Positions 30,401 to 39,474 of a stretch of DNA of 64,000 nt are shown here, in pieces. The DNA comes from Eubacterium sp. AF16-48 (GTDB lineage Bacteria > Bacillota > Clostridia > Lachnospirales > Lachnospiraceae), in NCBI RefSeq assembly GCF_003479405.1, contig NZ_QUHB01000004.1, forward strand, positions 62,001 to 126,000, read 5' to 3'. Below the pieces are notes generated by a model. The model was not told the origin of the DNA. It ran no database searches and saw only the letters and a list, made by a program, of their open reading frames with translations. Every line of letters begins with the position of its first letter. Positions within the stretch are counted from its first letter, which is position 1. A program made the position numbers and the translations under genes.

Positions 30401-32332
30401 TTCAACTTTCAGACGGGCTGTGATGGTGCGGTTGTTCAGGATATAGCTGTAAGTCTTTCCGTCAGAGGAAATGAATACCGTAAAGTCCGGGACAAAGGCT
30501 TTGCCTTCCTCGCCTGCGATTTGATGGACCGTATAATGCCCATACGGAAGCGGTTTACTGGAAGCAAAACCATCCGCATCCGTGGTAAGAAGGTCGCGTT
30601 CACTTTCCTTTGCCGCGTCATAGCTTCCGGCTGCCTTTAAGTAAATTTCAAAGACTGCGCCTGCTTCCGGGCGTTCGATGATACCGGCATTGGGATCGTC
30701 GGTATTTTCGCCCTCAGGCACATCCGGGTCCAGGTCATCGGTGTGCTTGACAAGCTGGATATTTCCGTAAATAACCGTTTCCGTCACCTGATTTTCTGTG
30801 GTATTGAGTTCCACTTCATACAGGGAAGGGGATGCACCCACTTCATAAACGGTTTCATTCAGAAGATACCCGGTGCTCGGTTCGATCTCCCGGATCGTCC
30901 AGTTATCCCCGCACACATAATAGCGAGTCATAAAGCTGCCATCCGGCCCGGTAGTATAAGTGTCGATCAGTTCGCCATCACGGAAGATCCCATAGGTCGC
31001 CCCTGCAAGCGTGGCGTCCCCCTGGGCATTTCCGGTATCAGCGTCGCTCTTTACCACATGGACGCGGAACTTCTTCAGGATATTGCTGAAATGTACCGAA
31101 GAAGTTTGCCCGCTTTCAATGGTCACGTACTGTGCGGAAGGGGTCACATAGCGGTCCACCGGCAGCTCTTTTACCAGATAGGTTCCCGGCAGGAGCTTCT
31201 TTTCAATCTGGCCGTTTTCTCCGGTCGTGACTTCCTCATTGACTTCATTTCCCAAAATGTCCGTACCGGAAATATGGAAGGTGATACCGGAAACAATGCC
31301 GTCCTCACTGGTCTTGACAAGTTTTGCAGTACCGTAAGTTTCCGTTTTGATCTTTACAAAGAAGGAAACCGGATCGCTGGCGCCGGTCATCATGGTCTGG
31401 TAGCCTGGTCTGCCCCAGATCAGCATGTCATTTGCCACCGGGATATTCTTTCGGAATTCAAACAGCACCGGGTCCATCATCATCTGCCTGCTGGTAAAGG
31501 TGTATTCATTTCCGTTTCTTGTCACAGAAACGCCGCTGCCTTTCAAAGCCTCCAGGTCGATCTTCAAGTTGTTGGTATCTGTGACCGTCAGGGTATAGAC
31601 CTTTTTTTCTACATCCCATTTCAGTTCCAGTTCCGGTGCTTCGCTTTTCTTAGAAGAAGTAAAGGAAGGGACTGTGGAATGGGAAGCGACCTGTGCCAGA
31701 ATCCAGTCATAGGCTTTTTCAGCCGGTCGTCCGGCGATCACGCTGAAATACTGGTCACCATCTGCGTGGCCGTTTCCGTGGCGGTTGTACGGATCGCTTC
31801 TAAGCTGCTGCTGGTATTCCCAAAGGATGATCTGGGTTGCCATCTTATAGTCATCCTCGTTGATCCCGGAAACAGGGAGCGTCGCACCGGGTTTCCAGCC
31901 ATAGATCGCAGTCAGGGTGATCCCCCTCCTTGCCTCGGCAGGAAGCAGGTTCAGGTATTGGCTGTTGGTCCCGCTTTCTGAAACATAGGTGTTTTCCGAA
32001 GTATGGTAAGGAATCCCGCTCTCCACACAGTAAACCTGATGGCTGATCCCGTCAGAATCCGTCAGCATATAGTGCCGGTAAGCATTGCCCCCGGAACTGG
32101 TGTGTACGTCGATGGTTCCGTCTGCATGGTAGGCAAGATAGGTGTAAGGTGCCGGGGCGCGGTAGTGGTTTCCATCAGAGCCCACATACTGGTCGCCCAG
32201 CCAGGAGCTTGCCGTTTGTCCGACAGACATGGCAAAAGCCTGAGCCGGAAGAAGCCCCAAAATGCTTGCCATACAAAGCAAAAACGCCAACAGCTTGCGA
32301 AAGCCGCGGCGCCTGGTTATGATATGTTCCAT
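27422..32332 (-). CDS. Thioester/Cna-B surface adhesin fused to a class B sortase
   Basis: 1636-aa surface protein. A signal peptide (LLAFLLCMASILGLLPAQAFA) precedes an N-terminal thioester domain with Cys in YCVESG and Gln in ATQIILWEYQ. About nine SpaA/Cna-B repeats follow (for example KLVKTSEDG, LKVEKCDAETG, LTITKTGE, LKITKDSSDG). Next come a Pro/Lys-rich stalk, the sorting-like motif VPQTGDD (residues 1330-1336), a membrane span and KKGKYSR. Without any stop or start codon the frame continues into a second span and a complete class B sortase: YGHNM (His about 1517), TLSTC (Cys about 1615), GGTGRF (Arg about 1622). Adhesin and sortase are normally separate adjacent genes in such ICEs. Both domains would lie outside the membrane. 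Likely role: mating-cell contact and wall anchoring. Confidence 0.9.
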   Translation of the reverse strand: MEHIITRRRGFRKLLAFLLCMASILGLLPAQAFAMSVGQTASSWLGDQYVGSDGNHYRAPAPYTYLAYHADGTIDVHTSSGGNAYRHYMLTDSDGISHQVYCVESGIPYHTSENTYVSESGTNSQYLNLLPAEARRGITLTAIYGWKPGATLPVSGINEDDYKMATQIILWEYQQQLRSDPYNRHGNGHADGDQYFSVIAGRPAEKAYDWILAQVASHSTVPSFTSSKKSEAPELELKWDVEKKVYTLTVTDTNNLKIDLEALKGSGVSVTRNGNEYTFTSRQMMMDPVLFEFRKNIPVANDMLIWGRPGYQTMMTGASDPVSFFVKIKTETYGTAKLVKTSEDGIVSGITFHISGTDILGNEVNEEVTTGENGQIEKKLLPGTYLVKELPVDRYVTPSAQYVTIESGQTSSVHFSNILKKFRVHVVKSDADTGNAQGDATLAGATYGIFRDGELIDTYTTGPDGSFMTRYYVCGDNWTIREIEPSTGYLLNETVYEVGASPSLYEVELNTTENQVTETVIYGNIQLVKHTDDLDPDVPEGENTDDPNAGIIERPEAGAVFEIYLKAAGSYDAAKESERDLLTTDADGFASSKPLPYGHYTVHQIAGEEGKAFVPDFTVFISSDGKTYSYILNNRTITARLKVEKCDAETGKIIPVTGTGFQIKDLSTGEFITQTVYYPNPETLNTFYVSDEGWLMLPEPLAAGDYELYEVAAPYGYVLSDQPVPFTIDGSEAVVTVTQYNMPQKGQLTITKTGEVFASVQENDGLYQPVYEVAGLPGAVYDVIADEDIYTGDGTLRAEKDTVVETLTTGEDGTAKSGSLYLGRYRLEERQAPSGCVLNPQPEYVELTYAGETIEVTQTAAGLYDERQKVDVTLFKAMETDDLFGLGMNEEYKDISFGLYASADLTAADGSVIPAGGLLEVVSVSSEESGGYSASFASDLPFGSYYVKERTTNGAYILSDQEYPVVFEYAGQETALVQILVNEGEAVSNELLRGRVDGVKVGENPEGGEDVTLAGALMGLFRPDTEEFTEENALLTAITGKDGSFSFENIPYGHWIVKEISAPDLYTVSPQQHHVYIGADGQHIEIRVENTLIRGSVQVTKTEAVEEPSPVEKEDKKDKNSFLRFLPGAVFDLYADSNANQEYDPDDQKIGTLKETDAGYHTAENLLAGGYFIKESKAPEGYQPDSNAYYFSITEDGQVAVVENGEAGHGFTNEAYRGNLKITKDSSDGRKDGFAIEVKSADGSYCETFTTPKSGVIEVKGLRVGIYTVTEVANRASKDYIIPDAATVEIKADQTSTVQFFNEKPEKPDNPKNPEKPSVPSNPSTPQKPVPQTGDDPYIFLYGGLLAAVLIGGSVFAVYYFKKGKYSRTSPKRTAVGVSVLSLCVLVALGSGFLVFRDLNQYAESKDAYRDLAGYVEVPEQTASPESAPDPTEPKRDDADIVLPSVDFETLRENGPDIIGWLSLPDTVLNYPVTHTDNNEYYLNHLYDGTYNKVGCLFADYENRADFSDRNTIIYGHNMRDGSMFALLNRYDEQSYFDTHRQMYLVTPKGGYVMEIFTAFAAKPEESGSKTSPWQLSWKDDGAYTTWLTAMKERSAVESDVTVTCSDKVLTLSTCTPGGTGRFLVMGKLVKVDNEI

Positions 32333-32361
32333 GAAAAAATCCTCACTTTCATAAAATCTAA

Positions 32362-32386
32362 AAGGACAGCCTTATTTGCTGTCCTT
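32362..32386 (-). terminator. Hairpin at the end of the DUF4366 gene
   Basis: AAGGACAGC/GCTGTCCTT perfect 9-bp arms overlapping the last codons and stop; TTTTAGATTTT follows on the minus strand. Confidence 0.6.
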
Positions 32387-33484
32387 GTCGTCAAAATCAT
32401 CCTCGGAAAGATATTCCGGTTCCCCGTATGCCTCATCCGGGTCAAAGCCTTCTCCATAACCGTCATCCTCAAATTCCGCATCGTCCTCGGCCTGCTGTTT
32501 CGGACGCACGATTTTTACATAGTAACCGATCCCGCCGACCGCAAGTAAGGCAGCAAGGATAAACAGGATCGTGCCGACACTGCCGGTCTCTTTCTTCGGC
32601 TTTTCCGGTTCAGCCGGTTTTTCGGTTTCCGTCGGCTTTTCTTTTCCTTTGCAGCCACTCAAGTCATTTTTGCAGACCGGACAGCCGGTATTGACTTTTC
32701 CTGCCTCACATTTTTCGGTGCAGTTGCAGCTTTCTTCCTGGGGAATCATGCTCATGCTGCCATTGTTCTTTTCTGCAAGCGCCATCAGGTCGGACTCTGT
32801 GACGCCGTTTAAGAAGTAGACATTGTTATCTTCCCGTTTCCCGTCGATCACCAGATAAAAGACATTGCCCGCGTCCGTAGTGATGGTGTAAAACTGTTTT
32901 TCCCCATCCGTACCGCTGATGTTGTCCTGTACCGTTCCGGTGCCTTCCGGGGTAAATGCACCTTCCGGGATCGCAGAAGTATTTTCCTGCTGTCCGGTAC
33001 TGTTATCTGAACCGGAAGAATTTCCGCCGCCGGAAGGGGTTGCAGCGTTTGAGCCGGAAGGTTTTTCTTCCTTAGGCGGTTTTGTCTGTGTACCGGACGG
33101 ACTCTGGGGTGCTGCCGCAGCAGGTTTCTTTTCAGGAGCCGGTTCTTTGTAATACGGATTATCCAGCTTTACCACATCAGAACGGTTGCCGGCATAATCT
33201 TTTGCGTATATGCTTACCTGTTTTTCTGTTCCTGCATAATCTTTTAGTGCAACCGACGCTTTCCCATCGGTGAGGGAGTTGATACGGTTTTCATCAACAA
33301 AGACCGCCTCCACGCCGGATAGATCGTCACTGCTTTCTATTTTCAGGGCATCGCCCTCCAGGGAAGCAGTCAGCGTTGGCGGTGTGGTGTCTTTGGAACC
33401 GCCGGCATGAGCCGTTACAGGTAATGCGCTGACACTTACAAGAAGCGTAAGCGCCAGCAGCAGGGAAAGTTTTTTAAGCCTCAT
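32372..33484 (-). CDS. CD1107/DUF4366-family mobile-element surface protein
   Basis: 370-aa secreted, membrane-anchored protein. A signal peptide (LSLLLALTLLVSVSALPVTAHA) precedes an Ig-like segment (PPTLTASLEGDALKIESSDDLSGVEAVFVDE), a Pro/Ser/Gly-rich linker and the DUF4366 core (EKQFYTITTDAGNVFYLVIDGK, VYFLNGVTESDLMALAEKN). A Cys cluster (CNCTEKCEAGKVNTGCPVCKND), a C-terminal span (GTILFILAALLAVGGIGYYV) and an acidic tail follow. The start at 33484 is preferred over the ATG at 33490, which touches the GGAGG. Neighbours (DUF4315, CD1108 hydrolase) are the usual ones. Confidence 0.9.
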   Translation of the reverse strand: MRLKKLSLLLALTLLVSVSALPVTAHAGGSKDTTPPTLTASLEGDALKIESSDDLSGVEAVFVDENRINSLTDGKASVALKDYAGTEKQVSIYAKDYAGNRSDVVKLDNPYYKEPAPEKKPAAAAPQSPSGTQTKPPKEEKPSGSNAATPSGGGNSSGSDNSTGQQENTSAIPEGAFTPEGTGTVQDNISGTDGEKQFYTITTDAGNVFYLVIDGKREDNNVYFLNGVTESDLMALAEKNNGSMSMIPQEESCNCTEKCEAGKVNTGCPVCKNDLSGCKGKEKPTETEKPAEPEKPKKETGSVGTILFILAALLAVGGIGYYVKIVRPKQQAEDDAEFEDDGYGEGFDPDEAYGEPEYLSEDDFDDKDSK

Positions 33485-33719
33485 GCACATCCTCCTTCTC
33501 CTGCGGTAAAACAGTTTCCGAAGGGGCTGCCTGCTGTGATTTCAAAAAATCCGCAAGCTGCTGGGGCGTCAGTTTGAAACTGCGCGCCACCGCCACATAA
33601 TCGGTATTTTCCAGTTCTGTTTTCTGTTCCTCCAGCTTATGGAGCTTTGCCTGCATTTCCGCAATCTTTGTTTTGGTCTTTTCAATTTCCTTTTCCAGTT
33701 TTTCAATTTTAGGATTCAA
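33474..33719 (-). CDS. DUF4315-family coiled-coil protein
   Basis: 81 aa. The first 45 residues are a heptad coiled coil (NPKIEKLEKEIEKTKTKIAE, MQAKLHKLEEQKTELE), followed by the DUF4315 signature DYVAVARSFKLTPQQLADFLKS. TTG start at 33719 with GGAGG 7 nt upstream. It overlaps the start of the DUF4366 gene. Constant member of the CD1108-DUF4315-CD1107 cassette; function unknown. Confidence 0.85.
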   Translation of the reverse strand: MNPKIEKLEKEIEKTKTKIAEMQAKLHKLEEQKTELENTDYVAVARSFKLTPQQLADFLKSQQAAPSETVLPQEKEDVHEA

Positions 33720-33737
33720 TTTATTACCTCCAATCTG

Positions 33738-36416
33738 TTAAGGCAGACGCCCAAATGTATAAAAATGCTGCTGCCAGTAGCTTGTATTGATGTTTGCATA
33801 AGAAATCGGGTCTCCACAGTGGATCATCATTCCATTTCCCACATAGATCCCTACATGGCTTGCGCCGCTGGTGTTGTAGGTCCCCTGGAAGAAGATCAGG
33901 TCGCCCGGTTTTGCATCCGCACTTGATACCGGCGTACATACACCTAAAAGACCATCCGCGGTCAGCCTTCCGAAATTCCAGCCAACGCCGCAGTTGTTGA
34001 TCACCCAGGACACATAGCCGGAACAGTCAAAGGAAGTGGAAGGGCTTGCGCCTCCCCATACATACGGATAGCCAAGATATTTTTCCGCCTCGGCCATCAT
34101 TGCGGCAAACTGTTCATCCGCAAGGGCTTCCGGTGGAATGTCATAATCGAAGTAGTTTCCTGTGCCGCCTGAACCAACTTCCGGCAGGTGCCGTTCGCTG
34201 GTATCGCCGGTATCGGCAAAATACAGGGGATTCAAATACTGGCCGTCAACCAGGACTTCTAAGTGCAGGTGGGCCCCGGTAGAATTTCCGGTATTCCCGA
34301 CCTTTGCAATCACATCCCCGGCTTTGACCTCCTGCCCGGCAGAAACAAGGATCTGGGAACAGTGCCCGTATTTGGTCGTCAGGGTATGTCCTTCGTATGC
34401 CTCGCCTTCAATAGCGACACACAAGCCATAACCGCCGACATTTCCCGCAAGGGTGACCGTTCCGTCATGCCCGGCAAGGATCTCTGTGCCCTCCGGCATC
34501 CCGATGTCCACACCGGTGTGATAGTTCTTTTCCCCACTGATGGGATGTACCCGGTAGCCGTAATAACTGGTCACATAAGGGAGCCAGTTGGTGCCAAAGA
34601 CATTTTTGACATACTGGCGGTTTCCTTTTGTCTGCAGCAGGATCTCGCAGATCTCTTTCTGGTCTGCGTTCATCCGGGAAACGACCAGGTTTTCTAGAGG
34701 TGTGACTGTGAGCTTGACATTTAAGATGCGCCATTCATAAGGCACTTCCTCCTGGGTTTCTTCCCCGGTTTCCGGATCAACGGAAGTTTCGGTGCGGTAA
34801 CGGATCTCGGTTTCTTCTGAAAAGGACAGGGTATATTGTTCCTGGAAAAGCTGCCGCAGCACGCTTTCCACTTCATCGTAAGTAAATCCCTGATAAGCAG
34901 AAGTCAGATACCCCATCAGCACATACGGGTCATGCTCGATTGCGCCCAGGTTATACTGGTATTCGTCATAGCCGGGGCGGTCTGATTCCACCCGGTCTAT
35001 TTCCATTTGCAGATCCGTTTCCCATTCGGTATAGGTAAGCTCCGCCTGGTTGATGTCCTGATCATCTGCAAGATAGGTAGAAGCAGCCAGACTTCCCAAA
35101 CCGCCGGTCCCGATATTGGAGAACGTGGAAAACAGGGATGTGATCAGGAAAATTACCAAAAGGAGAAGCAGGAGGACAAGGCAGATTACAGGGTGCCGTT
35201 TGACCGCATGGACAATACCGACGCTGACCCTCTCTGTTGTGACTGCGGCATTTTTTGCCTGTTTCCCGGCTTCACGGGCAGCCTTGGCATACTGCCTTTT
35301 CAGTTTTTGTTTCTGCCATATCCGGGCAATCGCATGTTTCTTCAGCTCCGGGTGGTCGCTAAGAGCCTGCCGGTAAGCAAGTCTTGCGTTGGCCTTTGCT
35401 GATTTTTGCTGTAATTTCGCTGCCTTTCGGTAGGGGGCAGTTTTATGCCGGTGATATGCCGTGCGAAGCCCTGCCTCGCCCACAAGTTCAGAGCGGTGGG
35501 ATGCCTTGATCCCCACATTTTCATCCTCTGCCTCATAAATCTTTTTATGGGCGTAACCAATGGCAGTATTGGCGCCCGCCTTGACCGGACGCAGTGGTAC
35601 AGGCCCTTTTACATGGGCCTTTTGTGATTTGACCTCCTTTTCAAATTTTAAGTGTTTTTTGGCTTTTCCGGTCTCCGGGTCGGAAACCGTCTCCATGCGC
35701 AGTTTCTTCCGGGCCGGCAGACGATTTTGTGCCTGCTCTGCTTTTTGTGCAGTACGTTCGGCCTTCCGCCTTGCATGGGTGAGCTTTTTATCCTCTGTCT
35801 GCGGCGGCAGTTCATCCGCAGTAAATTCCAGCTTGGATGTTTTTGGCGGTTCGCTATCCACACCCTTTTCCTTCTGCGCTGCCTGTTCCTCCGCCTGTGC
35901 CGCTTCCTGAAAACGCTGTTGATATTTGTTCCCATGCTGATGTGTCCGGTAACGGTGTTCCTGACTGGATCTGTCTGTGCTGTCCGGTGTGGCTGAGCCT
36001 TCGGAAGAAGGAGCATATTTTCCGGTATCATGGTCTGTCGCATTCTCTGTTACAAGAAAACGTCTGGAAGCCTCCTGCCGGAAATTGCTTCGCACGTTGT
36101 CCTGTATCGGGGGCGCTGTCCTGGCAGCATCCGGTGTCTCAAAGTGTTCCGAAAAACCATCCAAAGCGGTTGCATACGCTTCGCCCTGTTCCAACAAGGA
36201 CTCCGGTGTTTCCGGTGACAGATGGGAAAATTCCGTCTGTACAGGGATGTCCTGCCTGTGTGTCTTGCCGTTGACAGAAGAAGGGGTGTCCCGTGCCCTG
36301 CGCAGGTCAAAATCCTGTTCGGTCTGCCTGGCTGCCGGCTGATCCTCCCCGTGGGAATCACGCACCGGCATCCGGGTATCTTTACGCTTCCTTTGAAATT
36401 CCCTGTCGTGTGCCAT
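33738..36416 (-). CDS. CD1108-family M23 / NlpC-P60 cell-wall hydrolase
   Basis: 892-aa transfer-associated peptidoglycan hydrolase. About 390 residues of charged, low-complexity cytoplasmic sequence precede one membrane span (HPVICLVLLLLLLVIFLITS). Outside are a linker region, an M23/LytM peptidase (YYGYRVHPISGEKNYHTGVDIG ... HLHLEVLVDG, with its two His and Asp), and a C-terminal NlpC/P60 domain (catalytic Cys in TSFDCSGYVSW, His in GASHVGIYVG). It would open the cell wall for the conjugation channel, like VirB1/CwlT. The ATG at 36416 has GGAGG 8 nt away; the GTG three codons earlier does not. Confidence 0.93.
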   Translation of the reverse strand: MAHDREFQRKRKDTRMPVRDSHGEDQPAARQTEQDFDLRRARDTPSSVNGKTHRQDIPVQTEFSHLSPETPESLLEQGEAYATALDGFSEHFETPDAARTAPPIQDNVRSNFRQEASRRFLVTENATDHDTGKYAPSSEGSATPDSTDRSSQEHRYRTHQHGNKYQQRFQEAAQAEEQAAQKEKGVDSEPPKTSKLEFTADELPPQTEDKKLTHARRKAERTAQKAEQAQNRLPARKKLRMETVSDPETGKAKKHLKFEKEVKSQKAHVKGPVPLRPVKAGANTAIGYAHKKIYEAEDENVGIKASHRSELVGEAGLRTAYHRHKTAPYRKAAKLQQKSAKANARLAYRQALSDHPELKKHAIARIWQKQKLKRQYAKAAREAGKQAKNAAVTTERVSVGIVHAVKRHPVICLVLLLLLLVIFLITSLFSTFSNIGTGGLGSLAASTYLADDQDINQAELTYTEWETDLQMEIDRVESDRPGYDEYQYNLGAIEHDPYVLMGYLTSAYQGFTYDEVESVLRQLFQEQYTLSFSEETEIRYRTETSVDPETGEETQEEVPYEWRILNVKLTVTPLENLVVSRMNADQKEICEILLQTKGNRQYVKNVFGTNWLPYVTSYYGYRVHPISGEKNYHTGVDIGMPEGTEILAGHDGTVTLAGNVGGYGLCVAIEGEAYEGHTLTTKYGHCSQILVSAGQEVKAGDVIAKVGNTGNSTGAHLHLEVLVDGQYLNPLYFADTGDTSERHLPEVGSGGTGNYFDYDIPPEALADEQFAAMMAEAEKYLGYPYVWGGASPSTSFDCSGYVSWVINNCGVGWNFGRLTADGLLGVCTPVSSADAKPGDLIFFQGTYNTSGASHVGIYVGNGMMIHCGDPISYANINTSYWQQHFYTFGRLP

Positions 36417-36449
36417 TGTTCTCACCTCCGATCCATTTTAATTTTTGCC

Positions 36450-36685
36450 TCATGCTTTGGTCCCCGCCACTTCATCCGGTCTTGTGGTAAGCACGCTGTA
36501 CAAGAGTGTGTCCTTCGGGAAGTGGTCCACAAAGGGGATGATCACATTTCCAAAGAACAAAAGCCCCTCGCCGGGACCGGAATGGGTCACATACGAAAGC
36601 TGGTGCGGGGAGATCCCCAACTGCTTTGCCAAAATCTGACGGTCTCCCTGGGCCTGGTTGAGCATATAGATAAAGTCCGAGTTCT
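36450..36685 (-). CDS. virB4: virB4-like ATPase, exon 2 (C-terminal 78 codons)
   Basis: Continuation of the gene at 39475-41713 after the group II intron. Joining base 39475 to 36685 restores the frame as ...REIENIF-E-NSDFIYMLNQAQGD..., the conserved end of VirB4/TraE ATPases. The exon continues RQILAKQLGISPHQLSYVTH, GEGLLFFGNVIIPFVDHFPKD, and ends DEVAGTKA. Without splicing, translation stops four codons into the intron and this C-terminal ATPase segment is lost. Confidence 0.9.
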
Positions 36686-39474
36686 ATAGTGATAGGTAAG
36701 CCTCTGATATCATCTCGGGCTTTTCCCCCACTCCACACCGTGCATGCGACTTTCACCGCACACGGCGTTCCATCGGTTAGTATTTTTCATTGTCTAAACA
36801 ATCAACCTTTGAATAGAATAAAAACTGTAGTAGTTGAAATAAGATTAAATAGGTTGCATGGAAGCCAACTCACGAAGGTGGTTAACCTTTATAAGCTGTT
36901 TGATATCTAGCTGTAGTAAATCCATATATTTGTAAATAGTTTCCGCTTTTGAAGCATGAATGAGTTTATGTACGGAATTCTTTATGAGAATAAGATTCTC
37001 ATAGGCATCCGTACCGCCTAAATGTCGGGGTAACTTATGATGGCAATGAATTTCCCCAACAGAGGAGAATTCAACACCTGTTATAGCACATTTTCCCCAT
37101 TGGGCTGAGAAGAGAGATATTCGATTGTCTGCGTATTCCGCACTATTGGAATAGGCTGGTTGACGCATGAGAGCCAACATCATAGGGATGTTGATTCTCA
37201 GACAGTTGTGAATACCTTCTCGTCCTTCGGGAGTGTAATAATTCCAGCTCTTCTTACGGAAAAGCGGGTTTTTGTGCTGTGTGTATCCTATTGGATACAC
37301 GGGCTCATTCGTACCAGCGACATATCGCATCATTTTGGATTTACCAAAACGGGCTTTTTCAAACTCCGTAAGCTCTCGCCCTGTTTTCACAAGACGGTTG
37401 CCTGTGCGAGTGCTAAGCCTGTTTGTCAGCAAGGTCATGACTGTGCGGTTTAGGGAAGCACAATCATGATTAACATGTGTGGCGATACAGTAATAATTCT
37501 GCATGCCAGTAACCATACTGTTATAGAGTCTGATTTCCCCCTGTTCGCCATATATTTTGCGAGGGTGAACGATTCTCTTTGCCTGTTCTTTAAGCTTCTC
37601 CCTTTTGTGCTCGAGATTTTTATCTGCGATATGAGATATAACCACGAGTTTGTTGCCTTTTCTGTGAACTTTCATTTTGAATCCGAGAAAATCAGAGTAA
37701 TGATTTCTTACATTGACAATCCTCGTTTTCTTTTCAGAAATTTCCAGTTTGAGCCTTTCTTTCAGCCACAGAGTGACTGCACATTTGGTGCGTTCAGCGG
37801 AGTCCTTTGTCCTACAAAAGATTCGAAAATCATCTGCATAGCGAACAATGAACATTTCCTTCAGGTTAGATTTCTTAGCCTGTCGAAAGCCGTTTTCAGG
37901 TCTAGCATTCCGTTTGCAAATCGGACACCATTGCCATTGACTTTCTACCCAGTGGTCTAATTCGTTAAGCACGATATTAGCCAGAAGTGGCGATATAATA
38001 CCTCCCTGTGGGGTTCCTTTGTCGGGTGTGATAAAAGTCCCATCTTCCAGTTTGATTGGTGCTTTGAGAATTCGTCTTATGACAAATATCAGTTGCTTGT
38101 CATGAATACCCATAGCCCATATCTGTCGTATCAGCTTGGCATGATTCACGTTATCAAAGAACCCTTTTATATCGAATTCAATGACATAGTGAAGATTGGC
38201 ATGTTGAAGTAGCTGATAACTTCTTGCTATAGCGTTCTCAACCGAATGGTTCGGTCTGAATCCATAGCTGTTTTTGCTGAACTTAGCCTCACAAACAGGT
38301 TCCAATACCTGTTTGATACATTGTTGAACAAGTCTATCCCATATACACGGAATCCCTAAGGGTCTCATTTTACTTGGGTCGTATGGTTTTGGTATCTCCT
38401 TACGCCTTACAGGTTTTGGGCGATACCCATGTTCACTTCCATTAATAATAAATCTAACTTTTTCAACAACCTCATCGGGGGAACATCTTCCAATGTCCTC
38501 GATTGTGAGATTGTCTGTGCCACTTGTTTTACTTCCCGTATTTTTCTTGATATTTCTGTACGCTAGAAGAATGTTTTCCCGTTGAAGAATGACAGACATT
38601 AAATCTGTAAAAACTTCTCCGTTCAAACTTGCCTGGTATAGATTATCAATCGTATTCTGCATTCCGTAATACTCATTGTGACGCAGATTATCCTCACAGA
38701 GCAGTTGCTTTTTCTTTTTCATGGTCATAAGGCATCACTCTCCTTTCTTGGGAAAGTGTCCCTTTTTGTCATACTCGTAATCCTTATAAGATTGAATGAC
38801 AACAATTGTTTCTAACCGACTAAAGCCCATTCCTCGAGCCCGCCTTTTTCGTAGGGCTGTCGTAGGTTCGAGCTTCGCTTTTCAGCACAGATTAGGCGGC
38901 TTATATGATTCGTCCGCAGATTGCTTATGAGCAACTCTGTACCTTTCCACGTTCCGATAATTCTATCTGTGCATATATCCTTAGGTGTCCGCTATAGTCC
39001 TGTCAGCTTGATTGTGCCTGTAACACAATACGGAGTTTCATATTTTCGATTCTTACTACACCGCACTGACCCACAATTAAGTGTCCATACATTTCTATAT
39101 GGTAAACATCTAGACCCGTACATTCGCGGTTTTCGTCAGTCCGTCGTGGACATTCTCACCATAGATATTTTATAGACTCCCGACGTGTCATCTGCATACA
39201 GTACCTCTACCGCACTTTCGACAGCTGTATTTCTACACTGTTTCGGCAGACTTCCGCCGACTTTATCGAGCTCCAGACCCCAACCATTACAGTCGGAGCC
39301 GGTCGAAGTATCAGAGAAGGCATTTCAAGGCGTTACCCCATCATTCTACCTTTCGAATTATCAGTTGTTACTTACCTCGTAAGAAGGTAAGTCCGACGAT
39401 TTTAGCATCGCATGGCCATAAGTCCATGAAGTTTTACCCTCATAGAGCGATGTTTGTGCGTCAACGTGTCGCAC
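36686..39474 (-). mobile_element. Group II intron inserted in virB4 (2789 nt)
   Basis: The 5' end GTGCGAC (reading from 39474) and the 3' end ...CTATCACTAT (36686) are canonical. Near the 3' end the domain V hairpin is recognisable (GCCGTGTGCGGTGAAAGTCG and its partner CATGCACGGTG), followed by a domain VI stem. The ORF in domain IV is complete. Exons rejoin in frame to a normal VirB4. The intron appears full-length and splicing-competent; EBS/IBS pairings were not worked out. Confidence 0.93.
36845..38728 (-). CDS. ltrA: Group II intron reverse transcriptase/maturase with HNH endonuclease
   Basis: 627-aa LtrA-type multifunctional protein. RT blocks: YRPKPVRRKEIPKPYDPSKMRPLGIP, YGFRPNHSVENAI, FDIKGFFDNVNH, GTPQGGIISPLLANIVLNELD, catalytic FIVRYADDFRIFC, and LGFKMKVHRKG. 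A CPICKRNARPENGF insertion precedes the YADD block. Then the maturase (X) domain and a C-terminal HNH endonuclease (CAITGVEFSS ... EIHCHHKLPRHLGGTDAYENLILI, NSVHKLIH). It has all parts for splicing, target cleavage and cDNA synthesis, so the intron may still be mobile. Confidence 0.95.
   Translation of the reverse strand: MTMKKKKQLLCEDNLRHNEYYGMQNTIDNLYQASLNGEVFTDLMSVILQRENILLAYRNIKKNTGSKTSGTDNLTIEDIGRCSPDEVVEKVRFIINGSEHGYRPKPVRRKEIPKPYDPSKMRPLGIPCIWDRLVQQCIKQVLEPVCEAKFSKNSYGFRPNHSVENAIARSYQLLQHANLHYVIEFDIKGFFDNVNHAKLIRQIWAMGIHDKQLIFVIRRILKAPIKLEDGTFITPDKGTPQGGIISPLLANIVLNELDHWVESQWQWCPICKRNARPENGFRQAKKSNLKEMFIVRYADDFRIFCRTKDSAERTKCAVTLWLKERLKLEISEKKTRIVNVRNHYSDFLGFKMKVHRKGNKLVVISHIADKNLEHKREKLKEQAKRIVHPRKIYGEQGEIRLYNSMVTGMQNYYCIATHVNHDCASLNRTVMTLLTNRLSTRTGNRLVKTGRELTEFEKARFGKSKMMRYVAGTNEPVYPIGYTQHKNPLFRKKSWNYYTPEGREGIHNCLRINIPMMLALMRQPAYSNSAEYADNRISLFSAQWGKCAITGVEFSSVGEIHCHHKLPRHLGGTDAYENLILIKNSVHKLIHASKAETIYKYMDLLQLDIKQLIKVNHLRELASMQPI

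Noticed and set aside
28850..30640. 596-codon open frame on the plus strand
   Set aside because: It lies antisense within the adhesin gene, whose minus-strand product has clear Cna-B repeats. The plus-strand product is Arg/His/Phe-rich with no domain and no ribosome site.
30743..31981. 412-codon open frame on the plus strand
   Set aside because: Also antisense to the adhesin gene; an open frame caused by its codon bias.
27422..32332. Repeated Cna-B segments as a possible CRISPR-like or tandem repeat array
   Set aside because: The repeats are diverged protein domains about 90-110 codons long, with no short exact repeats or spacers.
36845..38728. Reverse transcriptase as a defence (DRT/retron) system
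   Set aside because: It sits in domain IV of a recognisable group II intron with correct ends, domain V and rejoining exons, and has maturase and HNH domains.
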